This document shows positions 23,529 through 31,055 of a stretch of DNA of 64,000 nt, piece after piece. Within the stretch, counting starts at the first letter, position 1; every line of letters begins with the position of its first letter. The notes beneath the pieces were generated by a model. The model saw only the letters and a program-made list of their open reading frames with translations, was not told the DNA's origin and did no database searches. Made by a program: the position numbers and the translations under genes. The DNA lies in NCBI RefSeq assembly GCF_028867935.1, contig NZ_JAPQNS010000005.1:124001-188000 (forward strand), in the 5' to 3' direction. The stretch comes from Flavobacterium sp. SUN052. Its GTDB lineage: Bacteria > Bacteroidota > Bacteroidia > Flavobacteriales > Flavobacteriaceae.

Positions 23529-24818
23529 ATGAACGCTCGAACTGGTTGGCTCTTTTTTCTGTGTTTTCTGCTCTTTAGCGCCACTCTTATGGCGCAGACT
23601 ACCACGTTCAATGGCCAAATTCAACCTATTATCACGCAAAACTGCGCTACGCCCTGCCATCATCCGGGTGGTGTTGGACCGTTCTCGCTACTGACCTATG
23701 AAGACGTGGCCAAACGGGCGAAGTTCATTGCCAAGGTGACGCAAATACGGTATATGCCACCGTTTCCCGCCGATCGAACTTTCCAACACTACGCTAACGA
23801 ACGCGGATTATCCGACAAAGAAATTGGCTTGATTCAGGCTTGGGTGAAGGGCGGGGTGCCAGTTGGCAGTAGCGGTAAGCAGTTGAACCGGGCTGGCGTT
23901 CCAGTTGGTAGTACAACTGCTAACCGCTCACTGCTACTGCCAACTGATACCCCCGACCTTACGCTTCGCATGGCCACACCTTACGCAATAAAGGGCGATG
24001 GACGGGAAGATTTTCGGTATTTTCATATCCCGACAAACTTAAAAGAAGATGTCTGGATACAGGCAATTGAGTTTGTGCCGGGCAATCGAAAATTGCTACA
24101 CCATAGCCGACTGATGGTCGATACAACAGGGACTATGGCAGGCATTAACGGGATGGCGGAAGATGATCCTAACGTTAGTTCGTTTCAGAAAACACCACTA
24201 GCCGATGAATTTTTGTACGGGTGGGTGCCTGGTAACGACCGCGTTACTTTTCCAGCGGGTACCGCCAAACGACTCCGAGCTGGCTCTGATCTAATTGTGA
24301 ACGTGCATTATGCACCTTCTGGGAAACCCGACATTGATCAATCTGAAATTAGGTTATACTTTGCCAAAACACCAGTTAAGCAGGAAGTTAAAACGCTTAC
24401 CATCACCGAAAACAACATTACGAATCAGCCGTTTCTGATCCCGGCTAACGAGAAGAAATCGTTTTTCGTGCAGTTCGGCCCTTTCCCGGAAGCTATTCAA
24501 TTACTTTCCGTAATGCCCCATATGCACTGGTTGGGCAAGACAGTGAAAGCGTTCGCCGTTACCCCCGACGGCGATGCTGTGAACCTGATCAAAATTGACG
24601 ATTGGGACTATAAATGGCAAATGACGTACACCTTTCAACAGCCGCTCACCTTGCTCAAAGGTTCGGTGCTCATCGCCGAAGCATCCTACGACAACACAGT
24701 CGGCAACCCTCTCAATCAAAACCGCCCTCCCAAGCCCATCACGTACGGCTGGAACTCAACCGACGAAATGATGAACCTGGTGTTTTACTATGTTATGAGT
24801 GAAAGAGTGAAAGAGTGA
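23529..24818 (+). CDS. Cytochrome c-like / copper ascorbate-dependent monooxygenase-type protein
   Basis: A 429-residue exported protein; the signal peptide ends at LMAQ (about 23). The N-terminal part is a small cytochrome-type domain with NCATPCHHPGGVGPFSLLTY and a later MPPFPAD. In this family the heme site is normally CxxCH, but here the spacing is CxxxCH (C39, C43, H44). The C-terminal part resembles copper type II ascorbate-dependent monooxygenases: LLHHSRL, VNVHYAPSG and MPHMHWLGK supply candidate copper ligands. The substrate is unknown. The convergent neighbour at 24891 is a redoxin-type protein, a partner often found with this family. The stop codon lies inside a GAGTGAAA repeat. 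Confidence 0.8.
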   Translation: MNARTGWLFFLCFLLFSATLMAQTTTFNGQIQPIITQNCATPCHHPGGVGPFSLLTYEDVAKRAKFIAKVTQIRYMPPFPADRTFQHYANERGLSDKEIGLIQAWVKGGVPVGSSGKQLNRAGVPVGSTTANRSLLLPTDTPDLTLRMATPYAIKGDGREDFRYFHIPTNLKEDVWIQAIEFVPGNRKLLHHSRLMVDTTGTMAGINGMAEDDPNVSSFQKTPLADEFLYGWVPGNDRVTFPAGTAKRLRAGSDLIVNVHYAPSGKPDIDQSEIRLYFAKTPVKQEVKTLTITENNITNQPFLIPANEKKSFFVQFGPFPEAIQLLSVMPHMHWLGKTVKAFAVTPDGDAVNLIKIDDWDYKWQMTYTFQQPLTLLKGSVLIAEASYDNTVGNPLNQNRPPKPITYGWNSTDEMMNLVFYYVMSERVKE

Positions 24819-24899
24819 AAGAGTGAAAGAGCGGCTGGCGCATAATAAGCAACTGGAGGCACTCTTTCGCTCTTTCACCCTCTCACTCTTTCACTCTAT
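24797..24899. repeat. GAGTGAAA tandem repeat and its inverted partner between convergent genes
   Basis: Four copies of GAGTGAAA occupy 24797-24828. The complementary series (CTCTTTC-GCTCTTTCACCC and CTCACTCTTTCACTC) runs from about 24862 to 24898. The two sides can pair into a long imperfect hairpin. The stops of the facing genes, 23529 on the plus strand and 24891 on the minus strand, are both the TGA inside a GAGTGA unit. Confidence 0.75.
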
Positions 24900-25412
24900 A
24901 TAGCATCCCACAGCCTCTGTGTGGGCGGGTAGTATCGGTTGGTTGTTTAATAATGCCGAGAGCGCATTGCGCAGGTAATGCTGCGAAGGCTCGGGGCGAT
25001 GCTTTCCGAGGCCCACGAACCAATCGTCGATAGCTCCCTGGTAGACAACTGTGCCGCTTATATCCTGCACCACTACTTCGGGCGTAATACTGGCGTGAAA
25101 CCGGCGAGCGATTCGTTGGTTCGGATCGGGTTGAGTAGGGAATGGTAGAGAATAGTCGCGCCGAAATCGACCAATTGCTTTGTAATCGTCGGTGCTTAAT
25201 GGGAAGAGGGCGGTGAAAGAGATATTTTTCGCTGAAAACTCCTGGTACAATTCCCTTAGTCGCGGGATATATTGCTGACTAATGGGGCATTCGGTTGAGA
25301 GGAAAACCGTTACCTGCACCCTCGCGGCCTTTGTTTGTTTCGGTTGCTGGGCAAATGAGAGCGAAACTGGACCAAGCCCGGTGAGGACGATAAAGAATAG
25401 TATAGTTCGCAT
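24891..25412 (-). CDS. Exported redoxin/thioredoxin-fold protein
   Basis: A 173-residue protein with a signal peptide ending at SFAQ (about 21). The fold starts with VTVFLSTECPISQQYIPRL, where the cysteine before Pro-Ile-Ser occupies the redoxin active-site position, and continues with TPEVVVQD, the usual cis-proline-type segment, and VYQGAIDD. There is no second cysteine in a CxxC arrangement; the other cysteine is near the end (GCYIE). Proteins of this type commonly accompany, or are fused to, the cytochrome/monooxygenase family encoded by the facing gene, so a role in electron or thiol supply to it is plausible. Confidence 0.75.
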   Translation of the reverse strand: MRTILFFIVLTGLGPVSLSFAQQPKQTKAARVQVTVFLSTECPISQQYIPRLRELYQEFSAKNISFTALFPLSTDDYKAIGRFRRDYSLPFPTQPDPNQRIARRFHASITPEVVVQDISGTVVYQGAIDDWFVGLGKHRPEPSQHYLRNALSALLNNQPILPAHTEAVGCYIE

Positions 25413-25482
25413 GGCCCACAGATTAAACCTTGTACTACCGGTAGTGTTCTAATCGTTAAAAGTAACGCCAGTAAACACGATT

Positions 25483-26778
25483 ATGATGAAAACTCGACTT
25501 CTTTTGAACCTGATACTTCTGTTGGGTGCGGGAACAGGAGCTTGGGCACAGGTACAATATTCAACAGAACGCCCCCGCGTTGACGAAGCCAATGATCGTG
25601 ATGTAACGATCCAACGCGTAGACCTGACCGATCAGTACACAGTCCTTTATATGCGGTTTCGGTCGCCCCAGCAACGGTCGCAAAACCCACTGCCGAAAGT
25701 GCGCCTTCCTTTCCCATTCCCCAACCAAAAGAGTGAACAAAATGGTGAACAGGCATGGAACACGATCAATTTTGAGCCAGATGCCCGGTTGTACGTGAAT
25801 CAGGGCGAAAAATCATTCAAATTTATTCGTGCCGAAAACATTCCGACTACAAAACGGCAGGATGTTTACGCCGGAGAGCAGGTTAATTTTGCCGTTTACT
25901 TTGAACGGATAACACCTGGTTACGAAATTTTCGACCTTTTCGAGTGTAGCGACCGGAACCGACCCGGCAGTATCTGCTTCAACTTTTGGGGAGTTCACAT
26001 TACCAACCCGGCTCCTAACAAACGACAACCTGATACACAGGCCCGCCGTACGCCAATTCCTCAAACGAAGCCACGCACGACACCCCGCACCGAGCCAGCA
26101 CCCGCCCCGGTCGAAACGACGCCAACACCTGCTGAGCCAGTTCCGACAGCAACGGCTATTTCGATGAAGGGAATAGTTCGCGATGCCAAAACTCAAAAAC
26201 CAGTGGTGGCTACGATCACGTATCGCTTGCTTTCGGGAGCCGAAACGTCGGGTGATACTCCGGCGGATTCGGTGATGAGCGGACGGCTGGCGGGTAATTA
26301 TCAGATTGCTGCCGAGCCTCTGTCGATTTATGCCTTAACAGTAAAAGCTAAAGGCTATTTCAGCCAGAGCGACACGCTAACGGTGACGCGTGCCGACAAA
26401 CTTCGCAACTTCGACCTTGTACCTATTGAAGCTGGTACGAAAGTGACGCTGAAGAACATCTATTTCAGTGCCTCAAAATTTGATCTGAAAGCAGAGTCTT
26501 TTCCCGAATTAGATCGGTTGGCGCAGTTAATGAAAGAAAATCCGGCTATGAGTATTCGCCTAGAAGGGCATACGGACACGGTAGGGGAGTTTGATGCCAA
26601 TGTAGAGCTATCTCGTAACCGGGTAAATGAAGTACGGCGGTATCTGGCTAGCAAAGGCATCGACGCAGGGCGTATCGAGACGATCGGCTATGGCCCCTCA
26701 CGCCCGATAAACACCAACAAGAGCTTAAAAGAGCGCCCTGAAAATCGCCGGGTTGAGATGGTCATAACCAAGTCGTAA
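25483..26778 (+). CDS. OmpA-family outer-membrane/peptidoglycan-linking protein
   Basis: A 431-residue protein. A signal peptide ends at WAQ (about 23). An N-terminal beta-rich domain (about 25-175) of unknown type is followed by a Pro/Thr-rich linker (about 180-225), a carboxypeptidase-like beta-sandwich (MKGIVRDAKTQKPV, about 228-305) and a C-terminal OmpA domain (about 315-431) with IRLEGHTDTVGE and LSRNRVNEVRRYLASKGI, the peptidoglycan-binding motifs. It should anchor an envelope protein to the cell wall. A second ATG is present at 25486. Confidence 0.9.
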   Translation: MMKTRLLLNLILLLGAGTGAWAQVQYSTERPRVDEANDRDVTIQRVDLTDQYTVLYMRFRSPQQRSQNPLPKVRLPFPFPNQKSEQNGEQAWNTINFEPDARLYVNQGEKSFKFIRAENIPTTKRQDVYAGEQVNFAVYFERITPGYEIFDLFECSDRNRPGSICFNFWGVHITNPAPNKRQPDTQARRTPIPQTKPRTTPRTEPAPAPVETTPTPAEPVPTATAISMKGIVRDAKTQKPVVATITYRLLSGAETSGDTPADSVMSGRLAGNYQIAAEPLSIYALTVKAKGYFSQSDTLTVTRADKLRNFDLVPIEAGTKVTLKNIYFSASKFDLKAESFPELDRLAQLMKENPAMSIRLEGHTDTVGEFDANVELSRNRVNEVRRYLASKGIDAGRIETIGYGPSRPINTNKSLKERPENRRVEMVITKS

Positions 26779-26805
26779 TTAATTTAACCGTCGTAACGGT
26801 TCAGG

Positions 26806-26881
26806 GCAAAGGCGCAAAGTTGGTGGGAAGGGCAAGCGGATAATTTTCCTTGCGTCTTTTGCGCCAACTTTGCGCCTTTGC
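26806..26881. repeat. 18-bp perfect inverted repeat before the endonuclease III gene
   Basis: GCAAAGGCGCAAAGTTGG (26806-26823) pairs perfectly with CCAACTTTGCGCCTTTGC (26864-26881). The right arm ends 13 bases before the ATG at 26895, so the hairpin covers the gene's leader. It has the look of the dispersed GCAAAG/CTTTGC hairpin elements seen in Bacteroidota genomes. Confidence 0.7.
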
Positions 26882-26894
26882 GGTTAAACAGAGC

Positions 26895-27557
26895 ATGAAG
26901 CCCAATTTCGACCTCGACCTTGTTCTAAATGCCATTGCTCCAGCCATTGCCCCGTTTCCGAAAGCTGCCATGTTTGAACTGGCTGAGCGGGGCTACAAAA
27001 GCTTATTTGAGCAACTGATCTCGTGCATTATCTCCATCCGAACGCTCGATGAAACAACCATTCCGGTGTCATTGCGGCTATTTGATGTAGCACGCACCCC
27101 AGAACAGGTAGCTGCTCTAAGCCCCGAAGAACTAATTCCGCTCTTGTTTGGTACAACCTATCCCGACCAGAAAGCGTATACAATGATTGGTATTGCCCGC
27201 CGGATCATCGACGATTTCAAAGGCGAGTTACCTGCGGATTATGATGTGCTCACATCGTTGAAGGGTGTTGGTCCAAAGTGCGCTAATCTGGCTTTGGGCG
27301 TGGCAACGGGATTGGCTGCCATCAGTGTAGACGTGCACGTTCACCGGGTTGTAAATCGGTGGGGTTACGTGAGCACTAAACAACCCGAGCAAACCTTGAA
27401 AGTATTAGAAACGGTTGTGCCTCAAGAGCGTTGGATTGACATTAACCGGTTGCTGATGCCATTTGGTAAGCACATCTGTACGGGCAACTTGCCTAAGTGC
27501 TCAACCTGCCCCGTGCTCGAATGGTGCGAACGAGTAGGCGTTGAGAGAAGTAGGTAA
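26895..27557 (+). CDS. nth: Endonuclease III-like DNA glycosylase
   Basis: A 220-residue base-excision repair enzyme. It has the helix-hairpin-helix LKGVGPKCANLALG with the catalytic lysine, the catalytic aspartate in SVDVHVHRVVNRWG, and a [4Fe-4S] site with spacing C-x6-C-x2-C-x5-C in CTGNLPKCSTCPVLEWC. The frame is open back to a TTG at 26850, but those codons are made by the intergenic inverted repeat, so the ATG at 26895 is the likely start. It removes oxidised pyrimidines from DNA, as known for the family; the EndoIII subgroup is clear but exact specificity is not. Confidence 0.9.
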   Translation: MKPNFDLDLVLNAIAPAIAPFPKAAMFELAERGYKSLFEQLISCIISIRTLDETTIPVSLRLFDVARTPEQVAALSPEELIPLLFGTTYPDQKAYTMIGIARRIIDDFKGELPADYDVLTSLKGVGPKCANLALGVATGLAAISVDVHVHRVVNRWGYVSTKQPEQTLKVLETVVPQERWIDINRLLMPFGKHICTGNLPKCSTCPVLEWCERVGVERSR

Positions 27558-27578
27558 GAAACGCCCGGGGGCGCGCCC

Positions 27579-27660
27579 GCCTATTCAAGTGAAATAGTGG
27601 CTCCGCCGGGAATCGAAGTGGGACGCCACCCCGGCCGTATCGAGCGTTTAGAAATGCCTA
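27579..27660 (-). pseudogene. Decayed tandem copy of the tRNA-Arg gene
   Basis: The 39 bases at 27579-27617 match 27656-27694 with two differences, and include the T-arm and acceptor 3' half of the tRNA. Further on, 27639-27660 matches the anticodon arm of the real tRNA with changes. An unrelated insertion of about 16 bases interrupts the T-arm. The period is 77 bases, that is one tRNA plus spacer. The copy cannot fold as a functional tRNA. Confidence 0.75.
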
Positions 27661-27674
27661 TTCAAGTGAGGTAG

Positions 27675-27746
27675 TGGCTCCGCCGGGAATCGAACCCGGA
27701 TCTAGCGTTTAGGAAACGCCTATTCTATCCGTTGAACTACAGTGCC
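27675..27746 (-). tRNA. tRNA-Arg (anticodon CCU)
   Basis: Read on the minus strand, the acceptor GGCACTG pairs with CGGAGCC with one mismatch. The D-arm GTTC/GAAT, the anticodon stem GGCGT/ACGCT with loop TTCCTAA, and the T-arm CCGGG-TTCGATT-CCCGG are all present. The anticodon is CCU, decoding AGG arginine codons. CCA is not encoded. Confidence 0.9.
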
Positions 27747-27784
27747 AAAAAGAAACCTGTAAGGCCTGTGGGGCCTTACAGGTT
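27747..27784 (-). terminator. Rho-independent terminator of hflX
   Basis: AACCTGTAAGGCC (27754-27766) and GGCCTTACAGGTT (27772-27784) form a 13-bp perfect stem. On the minus strand it is followed by TCTTTTT. It separates hflX from the tRNA gene. Confidence 0.85.
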
Positions 27785-27831
27785 GGAGTGCAAAATTGCG
27801 CAAAAACTGCCAACGGAGCAAACTGGTTTAC

Positions 27832-29112
27832 TTATACCGAAACTGGGTTCTCCGACGGCATATCTAAACCGTATCCATCCCCTTCTTCCACGTAGTCCGT
27901 TAGCGGGATGTCGAGCCAGTTGGGGTAAATCTGGAAATGGCGTTCCCGAACCAGCTTATACACCAGCTCGCGGAGTTCGGTAAAGTTCTCGCGGGTCTGG
28001 GCCGAAATAAAGACAACGTTATCCGCTTTTTTGGTCAGATAGGTCTTCTTCAAATACTCCAGCGCAGTCCGGCGACGGGTGTCAACGGCAATCGGTTCAT
28101 CACCTTCTTCGGCGTATTCGGGTGCCCACTCTTCTTTCGGCACAAACTGATCCATCTTGTTAAAGACGAGAACAGTTGGCTTATCGGCCGCTTTGATGTC
28201 GGCAAGGGTCGCGTTCACCACGTCGATTTGCTCCTCGAAAGAAGGGTGCGAGACATCCACAACGTGCAGCAGAATATCGGCCTCTCGAACCTCGTCAAGT
28301 GTCGATTTAAACGACTCGATCAGCATGGTGGGTAGTTTGCGGATAAACCCGACGGTATCGGTTAGCAAAAACGGAATGTTGCCCAACACCACCTTCCGCA
28401 CCGTTGAATCGACCGTAGCGAAGAGTTTATTTTCGGCGAATACCTCTGTTTTGGCCATCGTGCGCATCAGCGTCGACTTGCCCACGTTGGTGTAACCCAC
28501 CAGGGCTACCCGCACCAGCCGGTCGCGCTCTTTGCGCCGGGTATGGCTTTGCTTATCGATTTTTTCGAGTTTTTCTTTTAAAAACGAGATGCGGTCCTGC
28601 ACAATCCGGCGGTCCGTTTCCAGTTCTTTCTCACCTGGTCCGCGCATACCTACGCCCCCTTTCTGACGGCTAAGGTGAGTCCACATACGGGTCAGGCGGG
28701 GATACATATACTGATACTGCGCCAACTCGACCTGCACACGCGATTGCGCTGTTTGCGCCCGCATCGAGAAGATGTTGAGGATCAGCAAACTACGGTCCAG
28801 TACTTTAATATCCTTAAAAGTCTCTTCGAGGTTACGAACCTGCGAGGGAGTCAGGTCATCATCAAAAATGATAATGTCAACTGGATTGTCGATGACATAG
28901 GTCTGAATTTCCTCTAATTTCCCCTTGCCCACAAACGTCCTGGTGTCAGCCCGTTCGAGTTTTTGGGTAAATGTTTTCTTCGTAATAATTCCCGACGTTT
29001 CGGCCAGAAACGCCAGTTCGTTCAGGTATTCTTTGGTCTGATCAGCCGTTTGTTTTTGGGTAATCAGCGCCACCAGAACAGCGGTTTCGGGTTGTTCGTG
29101 GGTTTCGTTCAT
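27832..29112 (-). CDS. hflX: Ribosome-associated GTPase HflX
   Basis: A 426-residue protein. The N-terminal HflX domain has GKGKLEEI and IIFDDDLTPSQVRNLE; the family signature GGVGMRGPGEKELETDRR lies before the GTPase domain. G motifs are VGYTNVGKSTL, DTVGFIRKLP and NKMD. HflX binds the large ribosomal subunit and splits stalled ribosomes under stress in bacteria where it has been studied. Length is normal for the family. It ends at a clear terminator. Confidence 0.97.
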   Translation of the reverse strand: MNETHEQPETAVLVALITQKQTADQTKEYLNELAFLAETSGIITKKTFTQKLERADTRTFVGKGKLEEIQTYVIDNPVDIIIFDDDLTPSQVRNLEETFKDIKVLDRSLLILNIFSMRAQTAQSRVQVELAQYQYMYPRLTRMWTHLSRQKGGVGMRGPGEKELETDRRIVQDRISFLKEKLEKIDKQSHTRRKERDRLVRVALVGYTNVGKSTLMRTMAKTEVFAENKLFATVDSTVRKVVLGNIPFLLTDTVGFIRKLPTMLIESFKSTLDEVREADILLHVVDVSHPSFEEQIDVVNATLADIKAADKPTVLVFNKMDQFVPKEEWAPEYAEEGDEPIAVDTRRRTALEYLKKTYLTKKADNVVFISAQTRENFTELRELVYKLVRERHFQIYPNWLDIPLTDYVEEGDGYGLDMPSENPVSV

Positions 29113-29174
29113 AAAATAAATAACGGGTCTGTTTTAGTAAAAGTTTCTAATTAATAGGAACGCGAATTTCACTT

Positions 29175-29280
29175 GGTTAGAACACGGATTGAGCGGATCA
29201 GAACGGATCTTTTATCCTTCCCGATACTGATTTTAAAATCCGTGTGAATCAGTATAATCCGTGAAATCCGCGTTCTAATC
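29175..29280. repeat. Imperfect inverted repeat between hflX and the MATE gene
   Basis: GGTTAGAACACGGATT near 29175 is complementary to AATCCG...CGTTCTAATC near 29280, and inner CGGAT/ATCCG pieces repeat several times (GAGCGGATCAGAACGGATC, AATCCGTGTGAATC). The whole spacer can fold on itself. It overlaps the last codons of the MATE gene. It looks like a dispersed non-coding repeat. Confidence 0.6.
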
Positions 29281-30664
29281 AGACTGTGACGGTTTTCCAG
29301 CGGCCACGACGGAATATGACAATAGCCAGGACTGCCAGTAATGACTCGCTGAATGCAACCGACCAGAATACACCCTCTGGTCCCCAATGCAGGCTTTGAG
29401 CCAGAAAGTAAGCGAGCGGTATCTCGATCATCCAGAAACAGATGATGTTGATAATTGTTGGGGTTCGGGTGTCACCGGCACCGTTGAGCGCCTGTGTAAG
29501 CACCATTCCGTACGCAAAAGCCACGTAACCCAGGCAGAAAATACGAAGGCACTGCACGGCTACGGCAACCACCGGAGCCTTATTGTCGAAAAATCCGACG
29601 ATCTCGGCGGCAAATGCATAGAATCCAATTCCTACCAGTATCAGAAACACCATGTTACCCACAGCGGCTCGCCAGGCTGACGTTTCGGCCCGTTCGGGTT
29701 CTCCGGCCCCAAGGTTTTGCCCAACCAGTGTGGCGGCTGCATTGGCTAAACCCCACGAGGGCAAAATGGTGAAAATCAGGATACGGATGGCGATAGTATA
29801 CCCAGCGACTGCATCACTACCAAACGTGGAGACTAAGCGCGTCAGGAATACCCAACTGGCTGAGCCAATCAGGAACTGGGCTGTACCACCAGCGGCTAAG
29901 CTTAGTAGGTTGCGAATTAGGCCAGTGTCTGGCGTCATGTCGGTAGCCTTTACCTGCACAATGCCTCCCCGACGCGTAATGGCGTACAACTGGTACATAA
30001 CACCCAGCGACCGTCCGGCAGTAGTGGCCACGGCCGATCCCATTACACCCAGTTCGGGGAAGGGCCCCCAGCCGAATATCAACACTGGACAAAGAATGAT
30101 GTTGACACCGTTGGCCAACCACAACGAGCGCATAGCGATAGAGGCCATACCCGCCCCTCGCAAACAGCCACTGAGTGTATACAACAGCATAATGGCTGGC
30201 GAACTGGCGAAAATCATGCGGGTGAAGCCTGAACCGTTGGCAATCAGTTGTTCGCTACCGCCCATGAGCCGGAGCACATCTTCGGCAAAGAGATAGCCGG
30301 GCACCCCTAGTAGAACAGAGGCCACCAGCGAGACCAGAATAACCTGTCCGACCGCCATACCAGCTCCGCGAGCGTTGTTCTCGCCAATACGTCGGGCAAC
30401 CAGGGCTGTTGCGGCCGTACTCATGCCAATGGCAAGCGAATAGACAACCGTAAGTACTGACTCGGTCAGGCCGACGGTGGCCACCGCTTCGGTACCAATT
30501 CGAGCTACGAAAAATACATCCACCACTGCGAAAAGCGACTCCATGACCATTTCTAAAATCATGGGTACGGATAGCATAAAGATCGCCCGATTGATGCTAC
30601 CGGATGTGAAATTGGATTCTGTACCGCGCAATGCGGCCAGAAACAAGGTAAAAAATTTAGTCAT
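29279..30664 (-). CDS. MATE family multidrug/cation exporter
   Basis: A 461-residue inner-membrane protein with about 12 hydrophobic segments in two homologous halves, opening with SINRAIFMLSVPMILEMVME and carrying LSGCLRGAGM in the first half and LTQALNGAGDTRTPTIIN in the second, both typical of MATE exporters. These use a sodium or proton gradient to expel drugs or metabolites. The frame extends to a TTG at 30676, but ATG at 30664 (MTKFFTLFL) is the likely start. Nothing near it indicates a substrate. Confidence 0.93.
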   Translation of the reverse strand: MTKFFTLFLAALRGTESNFTSGSINRAIFMLSVPMILEMVMESLFAVVDVFFVARIGTEAVATVGLTESVLTVVYSLAIGMSTAATALVARRIGENNARGAGMAVGQVILVSLVASVLLGVPGYLFAEDVLRLMGGSEQLIANGSGFTRMIFASSPAIMLLYTLSGCLRGAGMASIAMRSLWLANGVNIILCPVLIFGWGPFPELGVMGSAVATTAGRSLGVMYQLYAITRRGGIVQVKATDMTPDTGLIRNLLSLAAGGTAQFLIGSASWVFLTRLVSTFGSDAVAGYTIAIRILIFTILPSWGLANAAATLVGQNLGAGEPERAETSAWRAAVGNMVFLILVGIGFYAFAAEIVGFFDNKAPVVAVAVQCLRIFCLGYVAFAYGMVLTQALNGAGDTRTPTIINIICFWMIEIPLAYFLAQSLHWGPEGVFWSVAFSESLLAVLAIVIFRRGRWKTVTV

Positions 30665-31055
30665 TTGAAATGGCAATATGAGTCACAGCCAATGGCTATG
30701 AAGAACCCCTGAATAAGCTAAATAGAAAGAGACCGCTCGCAATGGCGGTAGAAGAAAGAGAAGAAAAACCCTACCAGGGTTTTTGAGCGAGGAACTTCAT
30801 TGGGCGTTTGTGGCCGGCGAGAGCGGGCGCGTTTACGGCTACAAACCTACTGAAATTCTGATAATAATACCAAATCAAGTCCGGTAAATGGGTGTCCAAA
30901 TAGGTTTCTATACTTCTCGCAGTTATTGACTTATCTTGAATTAAAGAAAGTATTATTTGTGTTATTTTTATATTTTTCTACTGCTTAATGGTTTCAATAT
31001 ACAATCTGTTATTAAAAAACTAATATTTGAAGCGGACTTATAACCGCACTATTTC
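30665..31055. other. Intergenic stretch with a short hairpin, turning AT-rich
   Basis: No gene is seen. AAAAACCCT (30764-30772) and AGGGTTTTT (30776-30784) form a 9-bp stem with a three-base loop, terminator-like in both directions. After about 30850 the sequence becomes strongly AT-rich and stays so to about 33540. This marks the left edge of a compositionally distinct block. Confidence 0.5.

Noticed and set aside
27598-27660. Second tRNA-Arg gene next to the intact one
   Set aside because: The T-arm is broken by an insertion and the 5' half of the tRNA is missing, so it is listed as a relic.
27732-27983. Small plus-strand frame across the tRNA and the end of hflX
   Set aside because: It runs through the tRNA and the hflX terminator and has no protein-like features.
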